64,000 nt of DNA, taken from positions 1,798,001 to 1,862,000 of the forward strand of contig NZ_CP129884.1 of assembly GCF_030490285.1 (NCBI RefSeq), given 5' to 3'. The notes under the pieces were generated by a model that was given only the letters and a program-made list of their open reading frames with translations, searched no databases and was not told the origin of the DNA. This document shows positions 17,412-28,279 of this stretch, piece by piece; within the stretch, counting starts at the first letter, position 1, and each line of letters opens with the position of its first letter. This stretch comes from Methylomonas montana (lineage in GTDB: Bacteria > Pseudomonadota > Gammaproteobacteria > Methylococcales > Methylomonadaceae). The position numbers and the translations under genes are program-made.

Positions 17412-17441
17412 CCACTTTTCACACGTAGTGAGGTAACGATA

Positions 17442-17702
17442 ATGGCACATGTACACGGAGCAAAGGCGGTCGCAGACGCGGGCGCAAAAATGATGGATAC
17501 CGCAATGAGCAAAATGAGCGAGACCATGACGCATCCGATGATGACAGGCGCTGTCGCGGGTGCAGTTGCAACCGCCAAGACAAGCGCACTGAAGAAAATC
17601 CTGACCCACCCAATTACCTTGCTTGGAGCTGGTTTTGCGTTGGGTTACTTCGCGTATAAATATCGCCACGATATCATCGAAACGCAACCGCACGAAGAAT
17701 AA
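17442..17702 (+). CDS. Small hydrophobic-patch protein upstream of P-type ATPase (paralogue B)
   Basis: Encodes 86 residues (MAHVHGAKAVADAGAKMMDT), Met- and Ala-rich. The N-terminal half has MMDTAMSKMSETMTHPMMTGAVAGAVA, a run of methionines and a histidine that could bind Cu(I) or another soft metal. A hydrophobic segment HPITLLGAGFALGYFAYKYR follows, homologous to the upstream paralogue. It lies 30 bases after that gene and 163 bases before the P1B ATPase. Short Met-rich carriers beside Cu ATPases often act as metallochaperones or membrane docking factors; that is inference here. The gap 17703-17865 contains no gene. Confidence 0.65.
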   Translation: MAHVHGAKAVADAGAKMMDTAMSKMSETMTHPMMTGAVAGAVATAKTSALKKILTHPITLLGAGFALGYFAYKYRHDIIETQPHEE

Positions 17703-17865
17703 ACTGTGGTTTGCCCGCGAAAAGCGCGAAACCAAGGGCTTGCAACGTTTTTGTTATTTTAGGACGCTGTCGAAAAAACCAAAACATTGGGTTGGCGTAG
17801 CCCGACAAAATCAAATCATTGGGGCCTTTTCCAAGACGCGTTAGCTAGAATTTCCGGAGATCGTT

Positions 17866-20331
17866 ATGACAACGAACCATGAAAACGTCAAACTGGCTCA
17901 CGGCGAACTGGTACATAAGCTCAAGCGCCGCATCCGCATAATCTCGCCGGTTTTGGAGAAAGACCCGGAACGCTGTTACATCCTGGAAATCCTGCTGAAA
18001 AAACGCCCCGGTATCGTCGACGCGCACAGCGTACCAGCCATAGGCTCGCTGACGATACGTTTCGATCCATTGAAATTGTCGTCAACCAGTCTGTTGACCG
18101 TGCTGGATGCATTGCTGGGTAACGTCGGCCAGAAAAACAGCCACCATCCTTTGGCTGCCGAAGCGCTGGAGGCCGATCCCAAGCAAGCGGAGCAGGAATA
18201 CAATCTGGCCATCGAAGGCATGACCTGCGTATCCTGCGCACTGCTGATCGAAATGCTGCTGCGGCGCGATCCGTGCATCACCGTCGCCAACGTCAATTAC
18301 GCCTCGGAGTCGGCTTTAATCAAAGGCCGTTTGAGTAAAGAGCAAGTCACCGCCCTGATCGAAAAAGCCGGTTACAAGGCTCACAGTTTCGATAATCTGG
18401 CACAACGCCAGGTGCTGATAGCACGCGAAAAACAACGTCTGAAAGACGCTCGAAACCGCGCGATACTGTCGGTGGCTTTAAGCGTACCGGTCATGGCGAT
18501 CGGCATGGCGGCGCCCAGCTCGCGCCTCTGGCACTGGGCGCAACATTTGTTGGCGATTCCGGTGGTGTTCTGGGCCGGTAGGCCCTTCTTCGTCAAGGCC
18601 ACCAAACTGGCCAAACAGGGCGCCACCAATATGGACAGTCTGATCGCGATGGGCGTCGGCTCGTCTTACGGCTACAGCCTGTTCTCGCTACTGGCCGGCA
18701 AGCGCGGGCTGTATTTCGATTCGGCCACCGGCATCATTACCTTCGTATTGATCGGCCGCTATCTGGAAGAAAAGGCCAAGGGCAAGGCCCACGAAGCCAT
18801 CCGCAAATTGGTCGATCTGCAACCTCAGCATGCCACCTTGCTGCGCGATGGCCAGGAAACCGTCGTCATGCTCGATCAAGTAACCGTCGATGACATCCTG
18901 CTGGTGCGGCCCGGCGAAAAAATCCCGACCGACGGCATCGTGCTGGAAGGCCTGTCCGCTGTCGACGAAGCCATGGTCACCGGCGAAAGCCTGCCGGTCA
19001 TCAAACAGACCGGCGACAAATTGGTCGGCGGCTGTATCAACGCCAACGGCGTATTGAAGATGCGCGTCACCGCGGTCGGCAACGACACAGTGCTGGCCAA
19101 CATCATTCACATGGTCGATCAGGCCCAATCGGCTAAGCTGCCGATACAGAAAACCGTCGATCGCATTTCTTCGGTTTTCGTGCCGTCGGTGATGGCTATT
19201 TCGGCTTTGACGTTCGGTGGCTGGCTGCTGACCGGCGCCAGTTTCGGCTTTGCTCTTACCAACGCCATCGCGGTATTGCTGATCGCCTGTCCATGTTCGC
19301 TGGGACTGGCGACGCCGATGGCCATTATGGTTGGCACGGGCCAGTCGGCCAAACGCGGCGTCTACATCCGCAATGGTGGCAGCCTGGAGATGGCTTCCAA
19401 ACTCAATAGCATCATTTTCGACAAGACCGGCACCATCACCGAAGGCAGGCCTGAGGTCACCGACTTCATCATCGCCGCCAGACAAAACGAAACTAAGCTA
19501 TTGGCCTTGGTCGCCGCGGCCGAAGACGGTTCCGAGCATTTCCTGGCCAAGACCCTCGTCGCCTATGCCGAGTCGCGTAGCGTTAAGCCTGGGCAAGTCG
19601 AGGCCTTCGAAAATTTTCCGGGCCACGGCATCAAGGCCAGGATCGACGGTTCGGAGGTCTTGATAGGCAACGCAGATTGGCTGCAAGACTTGAAAATCAA
19701 TGTCAAAACCCTGGGCAAACATGCCTCACCTTTGGCGGCACAAGGCAAGACGCCGGTATTCGTCGCGATCGACGGCAAGGCGGCGGGCTTGTTCGGCATT
19801 GCCGACAAACCGCGCGAGCACGCTGCCGAAGCGATTCATCGTCTGCGCAAATTGGGCGTCGAACCCTTGATGGTCACAGGCGATACCGAAGCCACCGCGC
19901 GCTACATCGCCGAACAAGTCGGCATCACCACCGTCATCGCCCACGCCAAGCCCGAACAAAAGCTGGACATCGTCCATCAATTGCAAGCCAAAGGCGCCAA
20001 GGTCGGCATGATAGGCGACGGCATCAACGACGCGCCGGCACTGGCCGCCGCCGACGTCGGTTTTGCGATCGGCACCGGCACCGACGTAGCGATCGAAACC
20101 GCCGACCTGACGCTGGTCAGCGGCGACATCGGCAAGGTCGCTGAAGTCATGGAACTCAGCGGCGCAACCTTGCGTATCATCAAGCAAAACCTGTTCTGGG
20201 CGCTGGGCTACAACACCGTGGCGATCCCGGTGGCGGCGATGGGCAAGCTGAATCCTATGATCGCCTCGGCGGCGATGGCGATGAGTTCGATTTCGGTGGT
20301 TCTCAACTCGCTACGTTTGCAACGTAAGTAA
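17866..20331 (+). CDS. Heavy-metal (probably Cu) translocating P1B-type ATPase
   Basis: Encodes 821 residues; SD CGGAG precedes ATG 17866. An N-terminal degenerate HMA-like segment (about 15-90, no CxxC) is followed by a true HMA domain with GMTCVSC (about 118-124). The core shows TGES, the transmembrane CPCS motif (Cys475-Pro-Cys477), phosphorylated Asp519 in DKTGT, and [13 protein letters not shown] with Cu-type flanks suggests Cu(I) export or supply. Two oddities: CPC is followed by Ser rather than the common Ala, and the conserved HP dipeptide of the nucleotide-binding domain (SEHPLA in relatives) reads SEHFLA at His558-Phe559. It is the last gene of the metal region; the next 270 bases (20332-20600) hold no gene before the tRNA. 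Confidence 0.9.
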   Translation: MTTNHENVKLAHGELVHKLKRRIRIISPVLEKDPERCYILEILLKKRPGIVDAHSVPAIGSLTIRFDPLKLSSTSLLTVLDALLGNVGQKNSHHPLAAEALEADPKQAEQEYNLAIEGMTCVSCALLIEMLLRRDPCITVANVNYASESALIKGRLSKEQVTALIEKAGYKAHSFDNLAQRQVLIAREKQRLKDARNRAILSVALSVPVMAIGMAAPSSRLWHWAQHLLAIPVVFWAGRPFFVKATKLAKQGATNMDSLIAMGVGSSYGYSLFSLLAGKRGLYFDSATGIITFVLIGRYLEEKAKGKAHEAIRKLVDLQPQHATLLRDGQETVVMLDQVTVDDILLVRPGEKIPTDGIVLEGLSAVDEAMVTGESLPVIKQTGDKLVGGCINANGVLKMRVTAVGNDTVLANIIHMVDQAQSAKLPIQKTVDRISSVFVPSVMAISALTFGGWLLTGASFGFALTNAIAVLLIACPCSLGLATPMAIMVGTGQSAKRGVYIRNGGSLEMASKLNSIIFDKTGTITEGRPEVTDFIIAARQNETKLLALVAAAEDGSEHFLAKTLVAYAESRSVKPGQVEAFENFPGHGIKARIDGSEVLIGNADWLQDLKINVKTLGKHASPLAAQGKTPVFVAIDGKAAGLFGIADKPREHAAEAIHRLRKLGVEPLMVTGDTEATARYIAEQVGITTVIAHAKPEQKLDIVHQLQAKGAKVGMIGDGINDAPALAAADVGFAIGTGTDVAIETADLTLVSGDIGKVAEVMELSGATLRIIKQNLFWALGYNTVAIPVAAMGKLNPMIASAAMAMSSISVVLNSLRLQRK

Positions 20332-20600
20332 GTAATGAATTTACTTATCTTGTTCGATTTAGAGTCAAAATTCTTTTTGCTTGGAGGGATGATAAATTGA
20401 CAGAGTTTAAAGCACGACTCGCCAGTTTTTCCTGTGTTTGAATTGAAAAAAAGTTCTGAAATCCGATGTTCGATGCCTAAAGAGTCGGCTCTTGCTGTGT
20501 AGAGCGCGGCCGTGTAAACGGTTTCTAGGATAGGATTTCCAGAAAAAGCTTGCATAAACGATTTGGATCGTTATAATGCGCGGCTCGAACGATAGACTTT

Positions 20601-20677
20601 AGGCGCGTAGCTCAGTTGGTTAGAGCACCACCTTGACATGGTGGGGGTCGGTGGTTCGAGTCCACTCGCGCCTACCA
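20601..20677 (+). tRNA. tRNA-Val (GAC)
   Basis: A 77-base cloverleaf with CCA encoded. The acceptor stem AGGCGCG pairs with CGCGCCT. The anticodon stem CCACC/GGTGG encloses the loop TTGACAT, giving anticodon GAC. GTTCGAGTC forms the T-loop. It lies just upstream of thrS. Confidence 0.95.
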
Positions 20678-20683
20678 AAACAT

Positions 20684-20710
20684 AAAGCACCGCATGACGG
20701 TGCTTTTTTT
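20684..20710 (+). terminator. Rho-independent terminator after tRNA-Val
   Basis: AAAGCACCG and CGGTGCTTT form a perfect 9-bp stem around CATGA, followed by a run of T. It ends the tRNA transcript 16 bases before thrS, so part of thrS transcription may depend on read-through, or on a promoter overlapping this stretch. Confidence 0.85.
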
Positions 20711-20725
20711 ATTGTGGAATCGAAA

Positions 20726-22633
20726 ATGCCTGTAATTACTTTGCCTGACGGCTCTCAGCGTCAATTCGACCAAGCGGTGTCTGTAATGGATGTGGCCCTG
20801 TCTATCGGTACGGGTTTGGCTAAGGCGACGTTAGCGGGCAAGGTGAACGGCAAGCTGGTGGACGCCAGCACGTTGATCGATTCCGATGCGAGTCTGCAAA
20901 TCATCACTGCCAAGGATGCGGAAGGCGTCGATGTGATTCGTCATTCCACCGCGCATCTGTTGGCGCAGGCCGTCAAGCAATTGTTTCCCTCTGCGCAGGT
21001 TACCATTGGGCCGGTCATAGAAAACGGTTTCTATTACGATTTTGCCTTTGAGCGTTCCTTTACGCCTGAAGATCTGGTGGCTATCGAAAAGAAGATGCTG
21101 GAGCTGGCAGCTCAGGATATTGCCGTCAAGCGTTCTTTGATGTCGCGCGATGAGGCTGTGAAGTTCTTCGAAAGTTTGGGCGAGAAATATAAAGCCGAAA
21201 TTATCGCTTCGATTCCAGCTAACGAAGATTTGTCTTTGTACCAACAAGGCGAGTTCACTGATTTATGCCGGGGCCCGCATGTGCCCAGCACCGGCAAGTT
21301 AAAAGCCTTTAAATTGATGAAAATTGCCGGCGCCTATTGGCGAGGCGATTCCAAGAACGAGATGCTGCAACGCATTTACGGTACTGCCTGGGGTGACGGT
21401 AAGGAATTAGCTGCTTATCTGCATCGCCTGGAAGAGGCCGAGAAACGCGACCACCGCAAGATCGGCAAGGCGCTGGATTTGTTTCATACCCAGGAAGAAG
21501 CGCCGGGCATGGTGTTCTGGCACGACAAAGGCTGGACTATTTATCAGCAGATCGAGCAATACGTGCGCGAGAAATTGCGCGTCAACGGTTACGGCGAAGT
21601 CAAAACCCCGCAAATTGTCGATCGTAGCTTATGGGAAAGGTCAGGGCATTGGGATAAATTCAGTGCGATGATGTTCACCACGAATTCGGAAAACCGCGAT
21701 TATGCGGTCAAGCCGATGAATTGTCCTTGTCATATCCAGATTTATAATCAAGGCATCAAGAGTTACCGCGATTTGCCGGTGCGCCTGGCCGAGTTCGGCT
21801 CCTGCCACCGCAACGAGCCATCCGGTACTTTGCATGGTCTGATGCGGGTTAGAAACTTTGTGCAGGACGATGCGCATATTTTCTGCACCGAAGATCAGAT
21901 TCAATCCGAAGTCTCTACCTTCATCGATTTGTTGTTCGAGGTGTACAAGGATTTTGGCTTCGAGGAAGTGATTATCAAGCTGTCGACCCGCCCGGAAAAT
22001 CGGGTCGGCGACGATGCGGTCTGGGATAAGGCGGAAAGTGCCTTGGAATTGGCATTGAACAATAAAGGCCTGGATTGGCAATTGCAGCCGGGCGAGGGCG
22101 CCTTCTACGGCCCTAAAATAGAGTTCTCCTTAAAAGATTGTATAGGTCGGGTCTGGCAATGCGGTACTATACAGGTTGATTTCTCGATGCCGGAAAGATT
22201 GGATGCCTCTTATATAGGCGAAGATAGCGCCAGGCATGTGCCGGTGATGTTGCATCGGGCGATCCTGGGTTCCTTGGAGCGTTTCATTGGGATTTTGATC
22301 GAGCAGTATGCCGGAACCTTCCCGCTATGGCTGGCGCCGGTGCAGTTGGTGGTAATGAATATCACCGACCGCCACGCCGATTATGCCGAGCAGGTACGGC
22401 GAGAACTTGAAAAACAAGGTCTTAGGGTCAAAATTGACTTGAGAAACGAGAAGATAGGCTTTAAAATCCGCGAGCATTCCATGCAGCGTGTGCCGTATCT
22501 TTTGATTATCGGCGACAAGGAATTAGAAACTCAGACTGTCAGTGTACGCACGCAGCAGGGCGAGGATCTAGGAAGTCTGTCAATTGGCGAACTTGGCGAA
22601 CGCTTGAGAAACCAGATTGCGGATCGAAAATAA
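20726..22633 (+). CDS. thrS: Threonyl-tRNA synthetase
   Basis: Encodes 635 residues from ATG 20726 ([15 protein letters not shown]), matching the family's usual start and length (about 640). The N-terminal TGS domain (1-60) is followed by the editing domain with [16 protein letters not shown] (HxxxH) and the zinc-type Cys in LCRGPHV. The class II catalytic core carries motif 1 around the [13 protein letters not shown] region, motif 2 [22 protein letters not shown], and motif 3 [17 protein letters not shown]. The C-terminal anticodon-binding domain starts near [11 protein letters not shown]. It charges tRNA-Thr with threonine in the cytoplasm. infC follows 22 bases later, as in E. coli. Confidence 0.98.
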   Translation: MPVITLPDGSQRQFDQAVSVMDVALSIGTGLAKATLAGKVNGKLVDASTLIDSDASLQIITAKDAEGVDVIRHSTAHLLAQAVKQLFPSAQVTIGPVIENGFYYDFAFERSFTPEDLVAIEKKMLELAAQDIAVKRSLMSRDEAVKFFESLGEKYKAEIIASIPANEDLSLYQQGEFTDLCRGPHVPSTGKLKAFKLMKIAGAYWRGDSKNEMLQRIYGTAWGDGKELAAYLHRLEEAEKRDHRKIGKALDLFHTQEEAPGMVFWHDKGWTIYQQIEQYVREKLRVNGYGEVKTPQIVDRSLWERSGHWDKFSAMMFTTNSENRDYAVKPMNCPCHIQIYNQGIKSYRDLPVRLAEFGSCHRNEPSGTLHGLMRVRNFVQDDAHIFCTEDQIQSEVSTFIDLLFEVYKDFGFEEVIIKLSTRPENRVGDDAVWDKAESALELALNNKGLDWQLQPGEGAFYGPKIEFSLKDCIGRVWQCGTIQVDFSMPERLDASYIGEDSARHVPVMLHRAILGSLERFIGILIEQYAGTFPLWLAPVQLVVMNITDRHADYAEQVRRELEKQGLRVKIDLRNEKIGFKIREHSMQRVPYLLIIGDKELETQTVSVRTQQGEDLGSLSIGELGERLRNQIADRK

Positions 22634-22655
22634 TAACAACTTGGAGGATTAGGGT

Positions 22656-23180
22656 ATCAGCTCTAAAAAAGATGCAACGCGCTTAAATACCGAGATTACC
22701 GCCAGACGGGTTCGGGTAGTAGGCGCTGAAGGTGAACAAGTCGGGGTTGTTTCAATAAACGAAGCGTTACAGCTCGCCTACGATGCAAACATGGATCTGG
22801 TCGAAATATCGCCCAATGCTGATCCTCCGGTTTGCAAAGTCATGGACTTTGGCAAATATCAGTTTGAGTTAAACAAAAAACTGCAAGCCGCCAAGAAAAA
22901 GCAAAAACAAATCCAGATCAAGGAAATCAAGTTTAGGCCCGGTACCGAAGAAGGCGATTACCAGGTCAAACTGCGCAGCCTGATCAAATTTCTAAGCGAA
23001 GGCGATAAAACCAAGATCACCGTGCGTTTTAAAGGCCGTGAGCTGACTCATCGCGAGTTGGGTATGGACTTGTTGAAACGTATTGAGACCGATCTGGAAG
23101 AAATGGCTATCGTCGAGCAATTTCCCAAGCTGGAAGGCCGACAAATGGTCATGGTGATGGGCCCTAAGAAAAAGAAATAG
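22656..23180 (+). CDS. infC: Translation initiation factor IF-3, probable AUC start codon
   Basis: Encodes 174 residues if it starts at ATC 22656; the next in-frame ATG (22791) would delete the N-terminal domain. The sequence from the ATC ([21 protein letters not shown]) aligns with IF-3 N-termini, and a strong Shine-Dalgarno (GGAGG at 22643-22647) sits 8 bases upstream. IF-3 genes classically use AUU or AUC, which IF-3 itself discriminates against, giving autoregulation. The C-terminal domain ([38 protein letters not shown]) is intact. It binds the 30S subunit and proofreads start-codon selection. It lies between thrS and rpmI in the conserved order. Confidence 0.95.
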   Translation: MSSKKDATRLNTEITARRVRVVGAEGEQVGVVSINEALQLAYDANMDLVEISPNADPPVCKVMDFGKYQFELNKKLQAAKKKQKQIQIKEIKFRPGTEEGDYQVKLRSLIKFLSEGDKTKITVRFKGRELTHRELGMDLLKRIETDLEEMAIVEQFPKLEGRQMVMVMGPKKKK

Positions 23181-23341
23181 CTTCACCAAAATGGTTTTAG
23201 CCGTTTTTTTAAAACGGCAACGCGATTCAGGAGCGAATCGGCTAGCGGATACTTTTGTGTCCGGAAATTCAATGGGGCCAAGCATTTTGCCTCACTGGGT
23301 TTTATCTCAGGGACTTTACTTTTAATCATTGGAGAAAACAA

Positions 23342-23539
23342 ATGCCAAAAATGAAAAGCCATAGTGGTGCCGGCAAGCGCTTCAAGAAAACCGGAACTGG
23401 CGGTTTTAAATGCAAACAATCGCATAAGCGTCATATTCTGACCAAAAAAACCACCAAACGTAAAAGACAACTGCGTAAAACAGCCATTCTTCATCCGTCG
23501 GATACGCCATTGGTTGCGCGTATGCTGCCGTACAGTTGA
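23342..23539 (+). CDS. rpmI: Large-subunit ribosomal protein bL35
   Basis: Encodes 65 residues from ATG 23342 ([20 protein letters not shown]), the standard L35 length. It is highly basic ([24 protein letters not shown]) and ends VARMLPYS, as in the family. It lies 161 bases after infC and 29 bases before rplT. In the infC-rpmI gap, GCCGTTTT and AAAACGGC (23200-23218) can pair; in other gammaproteobacteria L20 represses this operon at a leader structure here, though the specific pseudoknot was not verified. Confidence 0.98.
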   Translation: MPKMKSHSGAGKRFKKTGTGGFKCKQSHKRHILTKKTTKRKRQLRKTAILHPSDTPLVARMLPYS

Positions 23540-23568
23540 TTTATAATTGATATTGAAGAGAGTAGAAC

Positions 23569-23931
23569 ATGGCTAGAGTTAAACGCGGCGTCACCGCTAG
23601 AGCAAGACATAAAAAGATTTTAAAACTGGCAAAAGGTTACTACGGTGCCCGTAGCCGGGTTTACCGCGTCGCCAAGCAAGCGGTCATCAAGGCCGGTCAA
23701 TATGCTTACCGCGACCGTAAACAGAAAAAACGCCAATTTCGCGCCTTGTGGATTGTGCGTATCAATGCTGCCGCACGTTTGTACGGTATTTCCTATAGCC
23801 GTTTGATCAACGGTCTGAATAAAGCCAATGTTGCGATCGATCGCAAAGTATTGGCCGACTTGGCTGTACGCGATATCGACGCTTTTGGTGCGATCGCGAA
23901 AGTGGCTATAGCGAACCAAAGCAAACCGTAA
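23569..23931 (+). CDS. rplT: Large-subunit ribosomal protein bL20
   Basis: Encodes 120 residues from ATG 23569 ([21 protein letters not shown]), full length for L20. The long basic N-terminal helix (about 1-60) binds 23S rRNA and the globular C-terminal domain ([25 protein letters not shown]) follows. L20 is an early assembly protein of the 50S subunit and usually the translational repressor of the rpmI-rplT pair. Co-transcribed with rpmI. Confidence 0.98.
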   Translation: MARVKRGVTARARHKKILKLAKGYYGARSRVYRVAKQAVIKAGQYAYRDRKQKKRQFRALWIVRINAAARLYGISYSRLINGLNKANVAIDRKVLADLAVRDIDAFGAIAKVAIANQSKP

Positions 23932-23973
23932 GGAAAATATTGAGTCACTCTTGCTGAGTGGCTTAATCGCTCG

Positions 23974-24001
23974 ACTCCCTGTCTTTGGTAGGGAGTTTTT
24001 C
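23974..24001 (+). terminator. Terminator or attenuator hairpin before pheS
   Basis: ACTCCCT and AGGGAGT pair around GTCTTTGGT, then TTTTT. A second hairpin just upstream (AGTCACTC/GAGTGGCT around TTGCT) precedes it. The site ends the rplT transcript; because pheST follows 70 bases later, it could also act as an attenuator, but no phenylalanine-rich leader peptide was found. Confidence 0.7.
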
Positions 24002-24068
24002 GCCCGATCCCGTCGGCGGAAACCTATCGTTTTGGAATTCCCCTCAATTGCAGACAAAAGTGAGCTGA

Positions 24069-25091
<1,023 letters not shown>

Positions 25092-25106
25092 CGGTGGATA
25101 GTAATC

Positions 25107-27482
25107 ATGCAAGTCAGTGAAGCCTGGTTAAGAGAACTGGTCAATCCGCCTGTCGCTACCGCCGAATTGGTTGAGCAGTTGACCATGGCCGGTCTGGAAG
25201 TCGATGCCGTAACGCCTGTTGCCGCCGAATTCAGCGGTGTAGTCGTTGGAGAAGTGCTGTCCACCATTCAACATCCTAATGCCGATAAACTTAGGGTTTG
25301 TCAGGTCAACGTTGGCCAGGTCGAACCGTTGCAAATCGTTTGTGGCGCCAGCAACGTCCGGCCTGGCTTGAAAATTCCTGCGGCGTTGATCGGCGCAGTA
25401 TTGCCTGGCGATTTTAAAATCAAGGAATCCAAACTGCGTGGCGAATTGTCGTTTGGCATGCTGTGCTCGGAAAAAGAGTTAGGCTTGGCGGTTAGTTCGG
25501 AAGGTTTGATGGAATTGCCGGCAGATGCGCCGGTTGGTGTCGATATCCGCGATTATTTGGCACTGAACGACAATGTGATCGAGTTGGGTTTGACGCCAAA
25601 CCGAGCCGATTGCTTGAGCGTCGAAGGCGTTGCCAGGGAAGTGGCGGTGTTGAATAAGCTGCCGTTCCAGGCAACGGCGTTCGCTACTATCGAACCGCAG
25701 CACCAACAAACCCTGGACGTTAAGGTCGAAGACTCTCAAGCTTGCCCGGTTTATCTCGGGCGTTTGATCAAAAATATCAATCCTGCCGCGGTCACGCCAT
25801 TGTGGATGCAAGAACGTCTGCGCCGTTGCGGCATTCGTAGCTTAAGCCCGGTCGTCGATGTTACCAATTATGTGTTGATTGAACTGGGTCAACCGCTGCA
25901 TGCTTTCGATGCCGATAAACTGAGTGCGCCAATTGTGGTTAGACGCAGTCGAGCCGGCGAGTCCTTGGCTTTATTGAACGATCAAACCATAGAACTGGAC
26001 GGCGAAGCGCTAGTGATTGCCGATCAGCGGCAAGCCTTGGCTTTGGCCGGGGTGATGGGCGGCAAGGACAGCGCGGTATTCGGTGAAACGCGCGACATTT
26101 TCCTGGAGTGCGCTTTTTTTACGCCGCTCAATGTGGCTGGTAAGGCTCGCCAATTTGGTTTGCATACCGATTCCTCGCACCGCTTCGAGAGAGGCGTGGA
26201 TTTTAATTTACAACGCCGTGCCATCGAGCGCGCGACCCAATTGATTCTGGAGATTGCCGGCGGTAGCCCCGGTCCGGTTCAAGAAGTGATTGCTGCTGCG
26301 GCGCTGCCGGCCAGAGCGCCGGTCAAATTGCGTAGCCAGCGTATTGCTAAAGTGCTGGGAATTCAATTCGACGACGATGAGGTGCATACCTTGTTCGAAG
26401 GCCTGGGGATGCAAGTCCAGGCATCCGAGAGTGGTTGGGAAATTACCCCGCCGGGTTTTCGTTTCGATATCGCCATAGAAGAAGATTTGCTGGAAGAAAT
26501 TGGCCGAATCTACGGTTATAACAATTTACCTAGCAGCAGTCTGTTGATGCGTTCCGAGCTGGGGAAGGCGCCTGAGGCGCAGTTGCCATTGGCCAGATTG
26601 CAGGATTGTTTGGTCGATCGCGGTTATCAGGAAGCGATCACCTATAGCTTTGTCGACGAGGCGATGCAAAATGCCGTTGCGCCGGGCGAAGAGTTTATCC
26701 GGATTAAAAACCCGATATCCTCCGAGTTGGCGGTCATGCGTACCACGTTATGGTGCGGTTTGCTGAACGCAGCCTTGTACAATATCAACCGCCAGCAGAA
26801 TCGGGTACGCTTGTTCGAAACTGGCTTGCGGTTTTTCTATCAAGACGGGCAAATTCAGCAACGGAAAATGTTATCCGGTTTGGCCTTGGGTACGGTTAAT
26901 GCCGAGCAATGGGGCGAAAAAGCCAGGAAAACGGATTTTTTCGATGTGAAAGCCGATGTCGAAGCCTTATTTGGTTTAGCCGGTATCGGCGCCGACTTCG
27001 TAGCATTTCAGCATCCGGCATTGCATCCCGGCCAAACTGCACAAATTAAAAACCAACGCGGCGACGTATTAGGTTTGATTGGCATGTTGCATCCGACATT
27101 GGAGAAGCAATTGGGTTTCGATAGCCCGGTGTTTCTGTTCGAGTTGGAGCAAGACGCTGTGTTGGAGCGCCAGGTGCCTAAATTTAGTCCATTATCCAAA
27201 TTTCCTTCCGTACGCCGAGATATGGCGTTATTGGTAGAGGAAGCAGTATCGGTTGCTACGATTATCAGCACTATTGAACAGTGTCAGGAAGCGGCAATAC
27301 GCGAAATATCGATTTTCGATATTTATCGTGGACAAGGCGTAGTCGAGGGTTGCAAGAGTGTCGCGTTAGGTCTGGTTTTGCAGGATTTTACACAAACCCT
27401 TACCGACACCGAAATTGATGCTATATTTCGCAAAGTGCTGGACACTTTAGCGGCTAAACTGAATGCAAAATTGAGGGAGTGA
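25107..27482 (+). CDS. pheT: Phenylalanyl-tRNA synthetase beta subunit
   Basis: Encodes 791 residues, the expected length. The domains in order are the EMAP-II-like tRNA-binding fold (about 40-150, [21 protein letters not shown]), the B3/B4 editing domain ([17 protein letters not shown] and [21 protein letters not shown]), B5 ([16 protein letters not shown]), the catalytic-like core and the C-terminal anticodon-binding FDX-ACB domain ([42 protein letters not shown]). It hydrolyses mischarged Tyr-tRNA-Phe and recognises the tRNA. The ihfA start lies just beyond its stop. Confidence 0.98.
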   Translation: MQVSEAWLRELVNPPVATAELVEQLTMAGLEVDAVTPVAAEFSGVVVGEVLSTIQHPNADKLRVCQVNVGQVEPLQIVCGASNVRPGLKIPAALIGAVLPGDFKIKESKLRGELSFGMLCSEKELGLAVSSEGLMELPADAPVGVDIRDYLALNDNVIELGLTPNRADCLSVEGVAREVAVLNKLPFQATAFATIEPQHQQTLDVKVEDSQACPVYLGRLIKNINPAAVTPLWMQERLRRCGIRSLSPVVDVTNYVLIELGQPLHAFDADKLSAPIVVRRSRAGESLALLNDQTIELDGEALVIADQRQALALAGVMGGKDSAVFGETRDIFLECAFFTPLNVAGKARQFGLHTDSSHRFERGVDFNLQRRAIERATQLILEIAGGSPGPVQEVIAAAALPARAPVKLRSQRIAKVLGIQFDDDEVHTLFEGLGMQVQASESGWEITPPGFRFDIAIEEDLLEEIGRIYGYNNLPSSSLLMRSELGKAPEAQLPLARLQDCLVDRGYQEAITYSFVDEAMQNAVAPGEEFIRIKNPISSELAVMRTTLWCGLLNAALYNINRQQNRVRLFETGLRFFYQDGQIQQRKMLSGLALGTVNAEQWGEKARKTDFFDVKADVEALFGLAGIGADFVAFQHPALHPGQTAQIKNQRGDVLGLIGMLHPTLEKQLGFDSPVFLFELEQDAVLERQVPKFSPLSKFPSVRRDMALLVEEAVSVATIISTIEQCQEAAIREISIFDIYRGQGVVEGCKSVALGLVLQDFTQTLTDTEIDAIFRKVLDTLAAKLNAKLRE

Positions 27483-27484
27483 TT

Positions 27485-27781
27485 GTGGCATTAACCAAAG
27501 CAGATATTGCAGAGAAATTGTTTGAAGACCTCGGTTTAAACAAACGAGAAGCTAAAGAAATCGTAGAGTTATTTTTCGACGAAATTAAAAAAAGCCTGGA
27601 GAGTGGAGAGCAGGTAAAAATCTCCGGGTTTGGTAAATTCGAGTTGCGTGACAAAAGTGGCCGTCCAGGTAGAAACCCCAAAACCGGCGAAGAGATCCCC
27701 ATCACGCCACGCCGCGTCGTGACTTTTAGAACAGGGCAAAAATTGAAAGCTCGAGTGGAAGCATATGCTGGAACCCAGTAA
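27485..27781 (+). CDS. ihfA: Integration host factor subunit alpha
   Basis: Encodes 98 residues from GTG 27485 ([20 protein letters not shown]), chosen because it matches IHF-alpha N-termini and AGGGAG lies 5 bases upstream; a GTG at 27479 overlapping the pheT stop is the alternative. The DNA-bending beta-arm [19 protein letters not shown] segment ([23 protein letters not shown]) contains the intercalating Pro. With IHF-beta it bends DNA for recombination, replication and transcription, and is a typical host cofactor of tyrosine integrases such as the one downstream. The stop overlaps the next gene start. Confidence 0.96.
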   Translation: MALTKADIAEKLFEDLGLNKREAKEIVELFFDEIKKSLESGEQVKISGFGKFELRDKSGRPGRNPKTGEEIPITPRRVVTFRTGQKLKARVEAYAGTQ

Positions 27782-28118
27782 CAACAACGAACTGCCGGTC
27801 ATTCCGGCCAAACGTTATTTTACGATAGGTGAAGTCAGCGAGCTGTGTGGCGTCAAGCCGCATGTGTTGCGCTACTGGGAGCAGGAATTCACCGAGCTGA
27901 GCCCGGTAAAAAGGCGAGGCAATCGGCGTTATTACCAGCGCCATGATGTACTGCTGATTCGGCAAATTCGGGCTTTGTTATACGAGCAAGGTTATACGAT
28001 AGGCGGGGCGAGGGCCCATCTAACTAGTGGTAGTGCCAAGGAAGACAGCCTACGGACCAAACAATTGATTCACCAAATGATAGGCGAATTAGAAGATATT
28101 TTAGAGTTGTTGAAATAG
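27765..28118 (+). CDS. MerR-family transcriptional regulator
   Basis: Encodes 117 residues. The N-terminal winged HTH reads [29 protein letters not shown] and [41 protein letters not shown], the MerR DNA-binding domain. A short helical C-terminus ([17 protein letters not shown]) is a dimerisation helix without effector-binding Cys, so the inducer is unknown. This small regulator sits after ihfA in many gammaproteobacteria. Its start overlaps the ihfA 3' end by 17 bases, so it is co-translated. tRNA-Pro follows. Confidence 0.93.
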   Translation: MLEPSNNNELPVIPAKRYFTIGEVSELCGVKPHVLRYWEQEFTELSPVKRRGNRRYYQRHDVLLIRQIRALLYEQGYTIGGARAHLTSGSAKEDSLRTKQLIHQMIGELEDILELLK

Positions 28119-28173
28119 TAATTCATGGAAATTGTGGTATCATTCCGCTCCTAATTTCGCTAGCAATAAATCA

Positions 28174-28250
28174 CGGGGCGTAGCGCAGTCTGGTAGCGCA
28201 CTTGTCTGGGGGACAAGGGGTCGCAGGTTCAAATCCTGTCGTTCCGACCA
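28174..28250 (+). tRNA. tRNA-Pro (GGG), island attachment site
   Basis: A 77-base tRNA with CCA. The acceptor stem CGGGGCG pairs with CGTTCCG, and the anticodon stem CTTGT/ACAAG encloses CTGGGGG, giving anticodon GGG. The integrase gene begins on its 3' side in the opposite orientation (integrase stop at 28280), the usual arrangement for a tyrosine recombinase using a tRNA 3' end as attB. The tRNA is intact, so the element carries the missing 3' end. A second copy of the 3' end is not in the window. Confidence 0.95.
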
Positions 28251-28279
28251 ATATTTTCAATAGCTTACATGATTTTTTA

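Noticed and set aside
20633..20725. In-frame upstream extension of thrS beginning inside tRNA-Val
   Set aside because: It would start within the tRNA and run through a terminator; the ATG at 20726 matches the ThrRS N-terminus.
23200..23218. GCCGTTTT/AAAACGGC hairpin in the infC-rpmI gap as a terminator
   Set aside because: Weak and A/T-rich without a trailing T-run; transcription must continue into rpmI. It may still be part of an L20 leader structure.
28174..28250. A duplicate tRNA-Pro 3' end marking the right end of the island inside the window
   Set aside because: No second copy of the tRNA 3' sequence was seen up to 64000, so the right boundary is not called.
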